DNA of 16,582 nt from JANRIC01 sp033765345 (GCA_033765345.1 JANRIC010000250.1:1-16582), one strand, 5' to 3'. Counted from the first letter of the stretch, positions 1 through 8,373 are shown. The notes: generated from the letters alone by a model not told the origin. Made by a program: numbers and translations.

Positions 1-501
1 GTCTGGACAAAATTACTTTTGTCGTATCAGATCAGTCATCGATACCCTGCTCAAAAGGAATATCCCACTCATGCCTACTTTACAAGAAATTTGTAAATTA
101 AAAACACAGTAAGGATAGATAAGATATTCCTGAGTAGTAACGAGAAATGTAAATTTACAAAAGAAGGTGAAAAGATTTTTTCAAGTTTGGCAAAATTCTT
201 AGCAAATATATCAGCTTAATACCTAGCTCAATTGATATATTCCAATAGTGGCATGACCATAGATTTTGTCTATATTATCATTTAAAGAATCGTTTTTATC
301 GCTCAACTTTACTTAATATATTTGTATAGTTCAAAAGACTTTGGATTATTGTATAGTCATTACAAAAAAATTCATCTCCCCTACATTATAAATAGTCAAA
401 TTTTACTTATAATGGCATTCGGGGTGAATTAGAAAAAATACATAAGATTTATAAACAAAGATTAGCGTAAATTTTTTATTCATCACAAAAATCTATCAAA
501 A
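1..501. other. Non-coding upstream region of katG
   Basis: This 501-base AT-rich stretch has no gene that I can name. All three forward frames are open at the left edge. The frame ending with TAA at 110-112 reads about 36 residues with a plausible amphipathic ending (...PTLQEICKLKTQ) and could be the 3' tail of an upstream gene, but the evidence is too thin to call it. The rest, 113-501, has no open frame of useful length. It contains an ATAG-N7-CTAT palindrome at 259-273, a TATATTTG box at 317-324, and a short direct repeat TTGTATAGT at 322-330 and 349-357. These may form the katG control region. Confidence 0.5.
317..324 (+). promoter_or_regulatory. Candidate -7 box of katG promoter (TATATTTG)
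   Basis: TATATTTG matches the Bacteroidota sigma-A -7 consensus TAnnTTTG exactly. The region 17-23 bases upstream is T-rich (293-297) but carries no clear TTG, so the -33 element is weak. Use of this promoter would give a leader of roughly 170 bases before the katG ATG. The match is to a short AT-rich motif, so chance occurrence is possible. Confidence 0.3.
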
Positions 502-2757
502 ATGGAAAATGACAAACATTCCAGCACATCAGCAAGTGCTACAAATTACAGCACTAATGGCAGTTCCAAGAGCAAGTGCCCTTTTATGGGTGGAGTTCTA
601 ACACAAAGTGCCGGTGGAGGTACATCCAATCGTGATTGGTGGCCTAATCAGTTGAAGTTGAATATCCTTCGTCAACATTCTTCCTTGTCCAATCCGATGA
701 ACAAGGGTTTTAATTATGCCGAAGAGTTCAAGACCCTAGACCTCGCTGCCGTAAAGCAAGACCTCTATGACCTCATGATCACGTCACAAGAATGGTGGCC
801 GGCTGACTACGGACACTACGGTCCCTTGCTTATTCGTATGGCCTGGCACAGCGCAGGTACCTACCGCATTGCTGACGGCCGTGGCGGAGCAGGTTCTGGC
901 TCTCAACGATTTGCACCTCTCAACAGTTGGCCTGACAATACGAACCTGGACAAGGCTCGCTTGCTTCTCTGGCCGATCAAACAAAAATACGGTAAAAAAC
1001 TTTCTTGGGGCGACTTGATGATTCTTGCAGGAAACTGCGCCCTGGAATCTATGGGCTTCAAAACTTTTGGTTTCGGCGGAGGACGCGAAGACGTATGGCA
1101 TCCTGAAGAAGACATTTATTGGGGTTCTGAAGCTGAATGGCTTGGAGATAAACGATACACTGGAGACCGCGAGCTGGAGAATCCTCTTGCTGCTGTTCAA
1201 ATGGGGCTAATTTATGTAAATCCAGAAGGACCTAACGGAAACCCTGACCCGCTTGCAGCGGCCAGAGACATCCGTGAAACATTCGGACGTATGGCAATGA
1301 ATGACTATGAAACCGTAGCTCTTATTGCCGGAGGGCATACATTCGGCAAAACCCACGGTGCCGCCGATCCAAGTAAATATGTAGGTGTCGAACCCGCCGC
1401 AGCAGGTGTTGAAGAACAAGGACTAGGCTGGAAAAATACCTTCGGTAGCGGAAATGCACAATATACCATCACCAGCGGCCTTGAAGGAGCCTGGACAACA
1501 ACTCCTATTCAGTGGAGCAACAACTACTTTGAGAACCTATTCGGCTTCGAGTGGGAGTTGACCAAAAGCCCCGCAGGTGCCCACCAATGGAAACCAAAAG
1601 GAGATGCAGGGGCAGGCACAGTACCCGATGCACACGACGCTACCAAGAGTCACCAGCCTTTCATGCTTACCACGGATATTGCCCTGAAAGTAGATCCTAT
1701 CTATGAAACAATTTCAAGACACTTCTACGAAAATCCAGATGAGTTTGCAGATGCTTTTGCTCGTGCTTGGTTCAAACTTACACACCGCGATATGGGACCT
1801 CGTGTGCGCTATCTTGGAGCAGAAGTACCAGAGGAAGTACTGATCTGGCAAGACCCTGTTCCGGCACTTGACCACGAACTCATTGATGACCAAGATGTTG
1901 CCACCCTAAAAGGCAAAATCCTTGCCTCCGGATTGACTGTTTCTCAACTGGTATCTACTGCCTGGGCTTCTGCATCCACATTCCGTGGTTCTGACAAACG
2001 TGGTGGTGCCAATGGAGCTCGCATTCGCCTGACACCACAAAGGGATTGGGAAGTCAACAACCCGGCTCAATTGGCAACTGTACTTGAAACTCTTGCAGGT
2101 ATTCAAAAAGAGTTCAACAGCACTCAGTCAGGTAATAAAAAGGTTTCTATCGCTGACCTAATCGTGTTGGGCGGATGTGCAGGCATCGAGCTGGCAGCTA
2201 AAAATGCTGGTTATGAGGTGACTGTACCTTTCACACCAGGGCGTACCGATGCAACTCAGGAGCAAACCGATGTGGAGTCTTTCGCTGTCCTTGAGCCGGC
2301 CGCAGATGGATTCCGCAATTATATGAAGACTCAATACACTGTATCAGCAGAGGAACTCTTGGTTGACAAAGCGCAACTATTGACTTTGACCGCACCCGAA
2401 ATGACAGCTCTTATCGGTGGAATGCGTGTCCTGAATACAAACTTCGATCAGTCTCAGCATGGTGTCTTTACCAAACGCCCAGAAGCACTTACCAACGACT
2501 TCTTTGTTAACTTGCTTGATTTGAGCACTACCTGGAAGGCGACTTCTGATACACAAGATGTGTTTGAAGGGCGTGACCGCACAACTGGCGAACTGAAATG
2601 GACTGGTACCCGCGTTGATCTTATTTTCGGCTCAAACTCAGAGCTTCGGGCACTTGCTGAGGTTTACGGATCTAATGACTCTGAAGAGAAATTTGTGGAG
2701 GATTTTGTGGCGGCCTGGAATAAGGTGATGAATCTTGATCGCTTTGACCTGGCCTAA
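502..2757 (+). CDS. katG: Catalase-peroxidase KatG
   Basis: Bifunctional haem enzyme that breaks down hydrogen peroxide by catalase and peroxidase reactions, normally cytoplasmic. The 751-residue length is normal for the family and covers both the active N-terminal peroxidase domain and the degenerate C-terminal copy. The distal pocket is in RMAWHSAGTYR, with Arg112, Trp115 and His116. The Trp-Tyr-Met adduct needed for catalase activity can form from Trp115, Tyr238 (IYVNPEGP) and Met264 (RMAMND). The proximal haem ligand is His279 in GGHTFGKTHGA, supported by Trp331 and Asp392. The mobile arginine is Arg429 in HRDMGPR. No key residue is missing. The first about 40 residues are Ser/Thr-rich and poorly conserved, with no signal peptide. 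ATG 502 is the only sensible start and has no Shine-Dalgarno. The gene stands alone, ending in a strong hairpin. Family assignment is essentially certain; peroxide regulation is inferred. Confidence 0.98.
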   Translation: MENDKHSSTSASATNYSTNGSSKSKCPFMGGVLTQSAGGGTSNRDWWPNQLKLNILRQHSSLSNPMNKGFNYAEEFKTLDLAAVKQDLYDLMITSQEWWPADYGHYGPLLIRMAWHSAGTYRIADGRGGAGSGSQRFAPLNSWPDNTNLDKARLLLWPIKQKYGKKLSWGDLMILAGNCALESMGFKTFGFGGGREDVWHPEEDIYWGSEAEWLGDKRYTGDRELENPLAAVQMGLIYVNPEGPNGNPDPLAAARDIRETFGRMAMNDYETVALIAGGHTFGKTHGAADPSKYVGVEPAAAGVEEQGLGWKNTFGSGNAQYTITSGLEGAWTTTPIQWSNNYFENLFGFEWELTKSPAGAHQWKPKGDAGAGTVPDAHDATKSHQPFMLTTDIALKVDPIYETISRHFYENPDEFADAFARAWFKLTHRDMGPRVRYLGAEVPEEVLIWQDPVPALDHELIDDQDVATLKGKILASGLTVSQLVSTAWASASTFRGSDKRGGANGARIRLTPQRDWEVNNPAQLATVLETLAGIQKEFNSTQSGNKKVSIADLIVLGGCAGIELAAKNAGYEVTVPFTPGRTDATQEQTDVESFAVLEPAADGFRNYMKTQYTVSAEELLVDKAQLLTLTAPEMTALIGGMRVLNTNFDQSQHGVFTKRPEALTNDFFVNLLDLSTTWKATSDTQDVFEGRDRTTGELKWTGTRVDLIFGSNSELRALAEVYGSNDSEEKFVEDFVAAWNKVMNLDRFDLA

Positions 2758-2790
2758 TCTCTAAATCCCTTAAATTTCGTCTTTATATTG

Positions 2791-2820
2791 GTAATTCCTG
2801 ACGGGCTCGTCAGGAATTAC
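2791..2820 (+). terminator. Intrinsic terminator of katG
   Basis: A perfect 13-bp inverted repeat (GTAATTCCTGACG and its complement) closes on a 4-base GGCT loop, 33 bases after the katG stop codon. A short T run (TTTT) follows a few bases later, so release may be helped by other factors. Because the arms are perfect it could also act on the opposite strand, but the sucD transcript already has its own terminator before reaching here. Confidence 0.8.
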
Positions 2821-3042
2821 ACGTTTTATGGCATTGCTTCTGGCTTCATCAATAAACTAATGTTTTGACTCTTTACACAATTCTTGGGCGTTTCGGGATT
2901 TGTTCCCGGGTTTGAGCATTTTTACTCAAGCTCTGTATTCTGTGCTCAAGACTGGGTTTTTAATTCTTGTTCCTGCTTATTACATCGGTTCAAGTGAGGA
3001 CGCTTAAACTAGCACAGGAGATAATATGCTACAAAAATAAGA

Positions 3043-3096
3043 ATTACTAAAACAAAGCATCATTATTACTAAAACAAAGCATCATTATTACTAAAA
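3043..3096. repeat. 22-bp tandem repeat, about 2.5 copies
   Basis: Two identical 22-bp units (3043-3064 and 3065-3086), beginning ATTACTAAAAC and ending GCATCATT, are followed by the first 10 bases of a third unit (3087-3096). The array ends inside the poly-A tract that encodes the U-tail of the sucD terminator on the minus strand. The copies are identical, so the duplication is recent or maintained. Confidence 0.9.
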
Positions 3097-3126
3097 AAAA
3101 TGCCAACTTTCATCTCAAGTTGGCAT
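3093..3126 (-). terminator. Intrinsic terminator of sucD
   Basis: Read on the minus strand, a 10-bp stem (ATGCCAACTT pairing with AAGTTGGCAT, plus-strand 3100-3109 and 3117-3126) with a 7-base loop is followed by a run of eight T residues (plus-strand A run 3093-3100). It begins 17 bases after the sucD stop codon. This is a textbook rho-independent terminator. Confidence 0.9.
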
Positions 3127-3143
3127 TGTAATAATCAAAATTC

Positions 3144-4016
3144 TTATTTTCCTAATGCTTCTAGCATGGTAGCTCCAAGGTTGGCGGGAGATTTTACTAC
3201 GTGAAGTCCGCATTCGGTCATGATTTTCATTTTGGCTTCGGCGGTATCGTCTTTGCCACCGATGATGGCGCCGGCATGACCCATACGACGACCTTTGGGG
3301 GCAGTTTGTCCGGCGATAAAACCTACCACAGGTTTGGTACCGTTTTCTTTGATCCAGTAAGCAGCTTCGGCTTCCATACCTCCTCCGATCTCACCAATCA
3401 TAATGATACCATCTGTGTCGGGGTCATTCATCAAAAGCTCTACGGCTTGTTGGGTCGTAGTACCGATGATGGGGTCACCGCCGATACCGATACAAGTAGA
3501 TTGTCCGAGTCCGGCTTTGGTAATCTGATCTACTGCTTCATAAGTAAGTGTACCTGAGCGAGATACGATACCAATATTACCAGGATTGTGGATGAAGGCG
3601 GGCATAATACCTACCTTAGCCTGACCTGGTGAGATCACTCCGGGGCAATTGGGTCCTATCAAGCGGGAGTTACTCCCTTTTAGATATTCTTTGACGGCGA
3701 TCATATCTTTGGTAGGAATACCTTCGGTGATACAAATGATCAGTTCTACTCCTGCACGGGCAGCTTCCATAATGGCATCTGCGGCAAAGGCTGGGGGTAC
3801 AAAAATGATAGAAACATTGGCATCGCTTTTGGCTACGGCATCAGCGACGGTATCAAAAACCGGGCGCTCAAGATGAGACTGACCTCCTTTGCCAGGCGTA
3901 ACGCCTCCGACTACATTGGTACCGTACTCGATCATCTGGCCTGCGTGAAAGGTTCCCTCTGATCCGGTAAAACCCTGGACAATAACTCTGGAATTTGTAT
4001 TGACTAAAACGCTCAT
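3144..4016 (-). CDS. sucD: Succinyl-CoA synthetase, alpha subunit
   Basis: Alpha subunit of succinyl-CoA ligase. Together with the beta subunit SucC it interconverts succinyl-CoA and succinate with formation of ATP or GTP in the TCA cycle, in the cytoplasm. The 290 residues match the family length. The N-terminal CoA-binding Rossmann domain shows VQGFTGSEGTFHA (residues 13-24) and TPGKGG (40-45). The ligase domain shows GPNCPGVISPG (121-131) and SRSGTLTYE (152-160). The phosphorylated histidine is His247 in GRRMGHAGA. All key residues are present. The start MSVLVNTNSR is typical of the family and has no Shine-Dalgarno. sucC is not in this window, so the two subunit genes are apparently unlinked or at least not adjacent on this side. 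The gene appears monocistronic, with its own terminator. Confidence 0.97.
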   Translation of the reverse strand: MSVLVNTNSRVIVQGFTGSEGTFHAGQMIEYGTNVVGGVTPGKGGQSHLERPVFDTVADAVAKSDANVSIIFVPPAFAADAIMEAARAGVELIICITEGIPTKDMIAVKEYLKGSNSRLIGPNCPGVISPGQAKVGIMPAFIHNPGNIGIVSRSGTLTYEAVDQITKAGLGQSTCIGIGGDPIIGTTTQQAVELLMNDPDTDGIIMIGEIGGGMEAEAAYWIKENGTKPVVGFIAGQTAPKGRRMGHAGAIIGGKDDTAEAKMKIMTECGLHVVKSPANLGATMLEALGK

Positions 4017-4056
4017 AATCTATGAATGTATGGGTATGGAAATTTTATTTCTGGGA

Positions 4057-4064
4057 CAAAAATA
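4057..4064 (-). promoter_or_regulatory. Candidate -7 box of sucD promoter (TATTTTTG)
   Basis: On the minus strand TATTTTTG fits TAnnTTTG and lies 40 bases upstream of the sucD ATG. I see no convincing TTG at the expected -33 distance. The surrounding DNA is very A/T-rich, so chance is a real alternative. Confidence 0.3.
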
Positions 4065-4248
4065 ATTTTTTTTTTAAGCTTTTAAATGAAATGCCCGAAG
4101 CATTTTTGGGCATATTAAACATTCTTGAGCATTATTCAAAATCAGATTGTAATTTATGTGGTTTTTAGTGCTAAAATGATGAAATGGCTTTGTTTTTTGG
4201 GGAGAAAGATTTTCTAAATATTTGGGATTTGGAAAATCTCACGCTTGC

Positions 4249-4280
4249 TTGAGTTTCTACACAAAGAATCCTTTATCTTG
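4249..4280 (+). promoter_or_regulatory. Candidate promoter of the 4307 epimerase gene
   Basis: TTG at 4249-4251 is followed after 22 bases by TATCTTGG (from 4274), one mismatch from TAnnTTTG. The -7 box ends about 25 bases before the ATG at 4307. The spacing is at the long end of that reported for Bacteroidota promoters. Confidence 0.3.
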
Positions 4281-4306
4281 GCAACAAAGTTTACAAAGAT
4301 TATGAT

Positions 4307-5290
4307 ATGAATGCATTCGTAACCGGAGCCAATGGCAGGCTGGGTAATGTAGTAGTCAGGCACTTACTGGAGGAAGGTCATACAGTGAGGGCACTTGTAG
4401 CACCTCATCACCAGGATTTAAAGTCTTTAGAGGGTTTATCCCTGGACTTGATTGAGGGAGATATTCGAGAGATTTCAGGTTTTGAATCCGCCCTTGAGGG
4501 TATAGATTGGGTATTTCATTTGGCAGCCAAAATTGCCCTGAATCCCGACCGTGACGGCTCTATGTTTGCTATCAATACAGAGGCTACTCGTAAGTTGGCA
4601 GAACTCTGTCTGAAAAAGGATGTGGGTCGCTTTGTGTATTGTAGTTCGCATCACGCCCTGATGATGAAGCCATACAACCAGCCCGTAGATGAAAATCGTG
4701 CTTTAGCTACACGGGAAGGCATTGATTATCACCGTACCAAGGCACTGGCTGAGGTAGAAATCCTTCAAATGTCGGAAAAGGGTTTGGATGCTGTCATTGT
4801 GAATCCCGGTACACTCATCGGACCTTATGATTTTGAGCCTTCTATTTTTGCACAGGCAATGATTGATTTTTATAAAGGCAAAATTCCTTTTTTGATGGAA
4901 GGGCTAAGTGATTATGCAGATGTAAGGGATGTGGCGCAGGCCATCGTTCAGGCTGCCAAAGTGGGTAAAAAGGGCGAACGCTATCTGCTCACAGGTTGGA
5001 TGCTGGAGATGAAAGATGTGCCTGGATTGGTACAAAAGATTACTGGGAAGAAAATGCCCCGCCGGATTCTTCCGCTTTGGGTGATGTATGCATTGCTGCC
5101 TTTTATTCAACTAAGCAGCAAACTTAGCGGCAAGGCACCGCTTTTTACCAAAGATATGCTCCACGCCTCCCAGTCTAACCCTGTGATTTCACACGAGAAG
5201 GCTCGCCGTGAATTGGGCTACTCTCCCAGAAGCCTAGAAGATACCTTTGGAGATGCTTTTGCTTGGTATAAAGAACAGGGGTGGATTTAA
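4307..5290 (+). CDS. NAD(P)-dependent epimerase/dehydratase (extended SDR)
   Basis: A 327-residue extended short-chain dehydrogenase/reductase of the dihydroflavonol-reductase/epimerase type. The N-terminal Rossmann motif is TGANGRLG (residues 6-13), so NAD(P) binding is expected. HLAAK follows at 71-75. The catalytic set is visible as the Ser113/Ser114 region (YCSSHH) and the YxxxK pair Tyr141 and Lys145 (YHRTK). NPGTLIGPYD (166-175) is the usual motif after the active site. The C-terminal part (about 245-327) is the substrate-binding region, and its hydrophobic stretch 256-270 (PLWVMYALLPFIQLS) could touch the membrane or a lipid substrate. Relatives act on sugars, sterols or polyprenoid-linked substrates; the substrate here cannot be read from sequence. 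The gene is alone on its strand, diverging from sucD and converging on the 5319-6803 gene with only 28 bases between stop codons. Cofactor type and pathway remain open. Confidence 0.9.
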   Translation: MNAFVTGANGRLGNVVVRHLLEEGHTVRALVAPHHQDLKSLEGLSLDLIEGDIREISGFESALEGIDWVFHLAAKIALNPDRDGSMFAINTEATRKLAELCLKKDVGRFVYCSSHHALMMKPYNQPVDENRALATREGIDYHRTKALAEVEILQMSEKGLDAVIVNPGTLIGPYDFEPSIFAQAMIDFYKGKIPFLMEGLSDYADVRDVAQAIVQAAKVGKKGERYLLTGWMLEMKDVPGLVQKITGKKMPRRILPLWVMYALLPFIQLSSKLSGKAPLFTKDMLHASQSNPVISHEKARRELGYSPRSLEDTFGDAFAWYKEQGWI

Positions 5291-5318
5291 AAAATTTAAT
5301 TTATTTAAAATCTCAGCA

Positions 5319-6803
5319 TCAAGGCCACTCAGTACTCAATATTAATTCTTCAAAATCGAGCAAATACAAATCACCTATGGTGAGATACGCTTTTCCTTCC
5401 AACCATTGAACACCGGTCCAGGGGGCATCTTCTACTTGATATTCTTGTTGGCGGAGCAGTGTACCCTGAGTTACATCCAGGACAGAGACCTGCAAGCGAC
5501 GAGGTAGCTTTAGCCCTTGTATACAGTACAGCATTCTTCGTTCGGTATGGAGTTGCAAGTCCAGGTTTTGATCCATGGATAAAAAATCCAGGCTAGCATC
5601 CAGCAAGAAAGTCCATAAAATTTTGCCAGAGTCTTTTTCAATGCACCAGAGTTCCATGTGGGAGTTTTTGGATTTATTCCAGGCTTGTATATACAATCTT
5701 CGGGCATCTTCGTGGAGAAATTTTAGTTCGTAGTCTCGTGTTTCGTATAGCATTTGAGATTTTCCGGTATTGTTCTCAATCTTTATCACGCGGTCATATC
5801 TTCCGTTAGGGTCTTGCCCAATTTTATAAAAATGCCCGTTGCTTTCATAAAAATCTTCCAGGGTGATCTGAGCGGGTTTTAGGATTGTTTCTCGGGTCAG
5901 TGGCACTTTCCATAAACTTTTGCCTTCGGGGAGTTGAATTTTTTCAATAAAATCCTGATTTTTTTGTGTGAAAAGTAAGTAAAGTTGTTCCTGATGAAGT
6001 ATGGTATATTTTAGATTTTGGGGCAAAGCGACGGATTGAACTTCTTTACCAGAAAGGGTATTGATATAAATCCACTGATTTTCAGCATTTCCAGAGTTCA
6101 TGCTAAAAAGAATGATTCCTGAATTTCTGAGCTCAGGTTGTAGATTGAGAAGCTCTTGGGAAATCGTGGCAGGAAAGTTTTTCTCCCATAGAGGCATACC
6201 AGTTATCAGATCAATACCTTTGAGTCGGTTGGAATGAGTTTGCAGGAGCATTACTTTTTGCTTTTGATCCAGTTGTACGCAATGCGTACAACCCTCGGGT
6301 AGGGCTTCATTGAGTTGGATATGCCATTTTTCTTTTCCTGTTTCTGGTGTATAAGCCCAAATATCCTTTTGAAAAGCGGCATAGATAGAACTTGAGTCCA
6401 GTAAGAGGGTTACTTCCGGGAATCCATTGGGGTAAAAGTGTCCTAATTTTTTCTCCCAGAGTACTTCGGCTTTCCCTATTTTTTTGCAGGTAAGCAGGAT
6501 TTCATAAAATTTTTCAGGATTTTTCTCCTTGATAATTTTAGTAATTTTCTTTCGTTCAGGTCGTGTATTTAAAAAAAGTACGTATCGGGGTCTTGGATCA
6601 TTGAGTGGAAAGGTGTATGCTTTTCCCCAAACTTTCCGTTTTTCAACCTTGGTCACATCTACGTAGTTGCTAAACCAGTCGGGTAATTGAATGAAATCAG
6701 GCAACAAAAAAACAGCGAGTACCAGCAAAATAATGGCTGAAAGAATGAGGTTAATGAATGCCGCACAGCCCCGGCCGGTGCTTTCTTCGCTTGAATGGCT
6801 CAT
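5319..6803 (-). CDS. Membrane-anchored PQQ-like beta-propeller protein
   Basis: I do not recognise a named family, but the architecture is readable. A short N-terminal segment precedes one hydrophobic helix (about residues 14-35, FINLILSAIILLVLAVFLLP). It lacks a cleavable-signal pattern, so the protein is probably anchored with the rest outside the cytoplasmic membrane. The remaining about 430 residues carry repeated blade-like motifs of the PQQ/BamB type, in which a Gly-Lys turn is followed by a Trp strand: KAEVLWEKKL (111-120), ETGKEKWHIQL (154-164), TGMPLWEKNF (201-210), EGKSLWKVPL (293-302) and SGKILWTFLL (392-401). None of the quinoprotein catalytic residues can be assigned, so a scaffold or binding role like that of BamB is more likely than an enzyme. 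It lies 112 bases downstream of metK, separated by a hairpin, so co-transcription is doubtful. Codon use looks ordinary. The fold call is moderately sure; the function is unknown. Confidence 0.75.
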   Translation of the reverse strand: MSHSSEESTGRGCAAFINLILSAIILLVLAVFLLPDFIQLPDWFSNYVDVTKVEKRKVWGKAYTFPLNDPRPRYVLFLNTRPERKKITKIIKEKNPEKFYEILLTCKKIGKAEVLWEKKLGHFYPNGFPEVTLLLDSSSIYAAFQKDIWAYTPETGKEKWHIQLNEALPEGCTHCVQLDQKQKVMLLQTHSNRLKGIDLITGMPLWEKNFPATISQELLNLQPELRNSGIILFSMNSGNAENQWIYINTLSGKEVQSVALPQNLKYTILHQEQLYLLFTQKNQDFIEKIQLPEGKSLWKVPLTRETILKPAQITLEDFYESNGHFYKIGQDPNGRYDRVIKIENNTGKSQMLYETRDYELKFLHEDARRLYIQAWNKSKNSHMELWCIEKDSGKILWTFLLDASLDFLSMDQNLDLQLHTERRMLYCIQGLKLPRRLQVSVLDVTQGTLLRQQEYQVEDAPWTGVQWLEGKAYLTIGDLYLLDFEELILSTEWP

Positions 6804-6860
6804 GCTGCTTAATGGGATAAGGTCGGTTTGGTATTAGTTGAACGCAATTTTGAGAAATAT

Positions 6861-6894
6861 CGGGCAAATTTATCTTTTCAGATAAGTTTACCCG
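6861..6894 (-). terminator. Terminator-like hairpin after metK
   Basis: Two 14-base arms (plus-strand 6861-6874 and 6881-6894) pair at all but one position, counting one G-U wobble, around a 6-base loop. The U-tract on the minus-strand side is poor (ATATTTCTC). It may be an inefficient terminator or an mRNA-stabilising 3' structure between metK and the propeller gene. Confidence 0.5.
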
Positions 6895-6915
6895 ATCATA
6901 TCACAGTATCTCATA

Positions 6916-8187
6916 TTACAAGCCGAAGGCCTGTTTAATCTGGTCTACATAGTCGAGTTTTTCCCAAGTAAAAAATTCCACTTCTTTTTTAATTTTTTTG
7001 CGGATTTCCTGCTTTCCGTGTTCATCTTCCTGTATAGTAACCGGGAAGATGTCCACTTCTTTTTTGAAGGGTTCACGTCCCATGTGCCCATAAGCGGCTG
7101 TTTCGGAGAAAATCGGATTAGTAAGTCCCAGTCGCTCTACGATGGCTTTGGGGCGCATATCAAAAATCTCGGCTACTTTTTCGGCAATGGCTTCATCAGA
7201 GAGGCTTACACGAGCAGTATTGTATGTATTGATATTGATGGATACCGGACGGGCTACGCCAATGGCATAGGCTACCTGTACAAGGATTTCATCGGCTACT
7301 CCGGCAGCTACCAAGTTTTTGGCAATATGGCGTGTTGCATAAGCGGCACTTCGGTCTACTTTGGAAGGGTCTTTACCTGAGAAAGCACCACCTCCGTGTG
7401 CACCTTTACCTCCGTAGGTATCAACAATAATTTTTCTCCCGGTCAGTCCGGCATCTCCGTGAGGTCCTCCGATTACAAATTTGCCGGTAGGGTTGATGTG
7501 ATATACGGTGTTTTCGTCCAACAATTCGGCAGGAATTACACGAGGAATCAAGATATTGATCACATCATCGGAGATTTTCTGTAGCATTGTTTTGTCTTCA
7601 TCAAAATCATCGTGTTGGGTAGAGACCACGATCGTATGCACTCTTTTAGGTAGATTATCCGATCCGTACTCTATGGTCACCTGTGCTTTGGCATCTGGGC
7701 GAAGGTAAGGCATCAGGTGAGATTCTTCTTTACGAATGTTAGCAAGTTCTTTGACGAGGCGGTGAGAGAAGGCCAGTGCCATCGGCATCAACTCAGGAGT
7801 TTCTTTGCTTGCATAGCCGAACATCATGCCCTGGTCACCGGCACCTTGTTCTTTATCGTCTCCTTCATCAACACCCATAGCGATATCGGGTGACTGACTA
7901 TGCAGACTGACCATCACGCCACAAGATTCAGCGTCAAAACGATAATCAGGGTGATTATATCCGATTTTTCGGATGGTTTCACGGACTACATCCGGGATTT
8001 CTACGTAGGCCTTGGTAGTGATTTCACCGGCTACGACTACTTGTCCAGTTGTGACAAGCGTTTCACAAGCAACGCGTGATTTGGGGTCTTGTGCCAGCAT
8101 GGCATCCAGGATTGCGTCAGAAATTTGATCTGAGATTTTATCCGGATGACCTTCCGAAACTGATTCGGATGTGAATAAATATGCCAT
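6916..8187 (-). CDS. metK: S-adenosylmethionine synthetase
   Basis: Methionine adenosyltransferase, making S-adenosylmethionine from methionine and ATP in the cytoplasm. Diagnostic motifs are all present: SVSEGHPDKISDQISD (residues 9-24, with His14 and Asp16), GAGDQGMMFGYA (114-125), the signature GGPHGDAGLTGRK (239-251) and GGGAFSGKDPSKVDRSAAY (264-282). At 423 residues it is about 40 longer than the E. coli enzyme. The excess is a charged C-terminal tail rich in Lys and Glu (about 385-423), which from memory is usual in Bacteroidota MetK. The start MAYLFTSESVSEGH is canonical; no Shine-Dalgarno. Upstream, the spacer to rplT (8188-8373) contains the rplT terminator and a small AGTCC/GGACT hairpin (8220-8232). 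I see no recognisable SAM riboswitch core there. Confidence 0.98.
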   Translation of the reverse strand: MAYLFTSESVSEGHPDKISDQISDAILDAMLAQDPKSRVACETLVTTGQVVVAGEITTKAYVEIPDVVRETIRKIGYNHPDYRFDAESCGVMVSLHSQSPDIAMGVDEGDDKEQGAGDQGMMFGYASKETPELMPMALAFSHRLVKELANIRKEESHLMPYLRPDAKAQVTIEYGSDNLPKRVHTIVVSTQHDDFDEDKTMLQKISDDVINILIPRVIPAELLDENTVYHINPTGKFVIGGPHGDAGLTGRKIIVDTYGGKGAHGGGAFSGKDPSKVDRSAAYATRHIAKNLVAAGVADEILVQVAYAIGVARPVSININTYNTARVSLSDEAIAEKVAEIFDMRPKAIVERLGLTNPIFSETAAYGHMGREPFKKEVDIFPVTIQEDEHGKQEIRKKIKKEVEFFTWEKLDYVDQIKQAFGL

Positions 8188-8310
8188 GGAATGTATTTCG
8201 TTTATTTAAAGTTTCACAAAGTCCACAGGACTCTTTACAAATGAATTGATTGGCCAAATTAAGGTAAAATCATACAAAATGAAAAAGCCTGGTATAAATA
8301 TGTACATTTA

Positions 8311-8353
8311 TAAAAAATGAAAAAAGGTTGAACGAAAATTTTCATTCAACCTT
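8311..8353 (-). terminator. Intrinsic terminator of the rpmI-rplT unit
   Basis: On the minus strand a 9-bp stem (AAGGTTGAA with TTCAACCTT; plus-strand 8324-8332 and 8345-8353) is followed directly by TTTT and then CATTTTTT. The loop can pair further (GAAAATTTTC). It lies about 20 bases after the rplT stop and separates the translation genes from metK. Confidence 0.85.
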
Positions 8354-8373
8354 CATGAGTATCCTTACAAATA

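Larger units (their letters stand above)
2758..3143. other. katG-sucD convergent spacer
   Basis: The 386 bases between the two convergent stop codons hold the katG hairpin (2791-2820), two small hairpins around 2894-2961, a 22-bp tandem repeat (3043-3096) and the sucD terminator (3093-3126). No open frame looks coding, and no tRNA or other known RNA is recognisable. Confidence 0.6.

Noticed and set aside
784..1200. Antisense open frames inside katG and similar shadows in other genes
   Set aside because: They lie wholly within well-identified genes on the opposite strand or another frame and show no family features.
5291..5318. Bidirectional terminator between the two convergent genes
   Set aside because: The region is AT-rich and only imperfectly palindromic, with no G/C in the stem, so a stable hairpin is not supported.
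8188..8373. SAM riboswitch upstream of metK
   Set aside because: No conserved SAM-I or SAM-II core is visible; the spacer is explained by the rplT terminator and one small hairpin.
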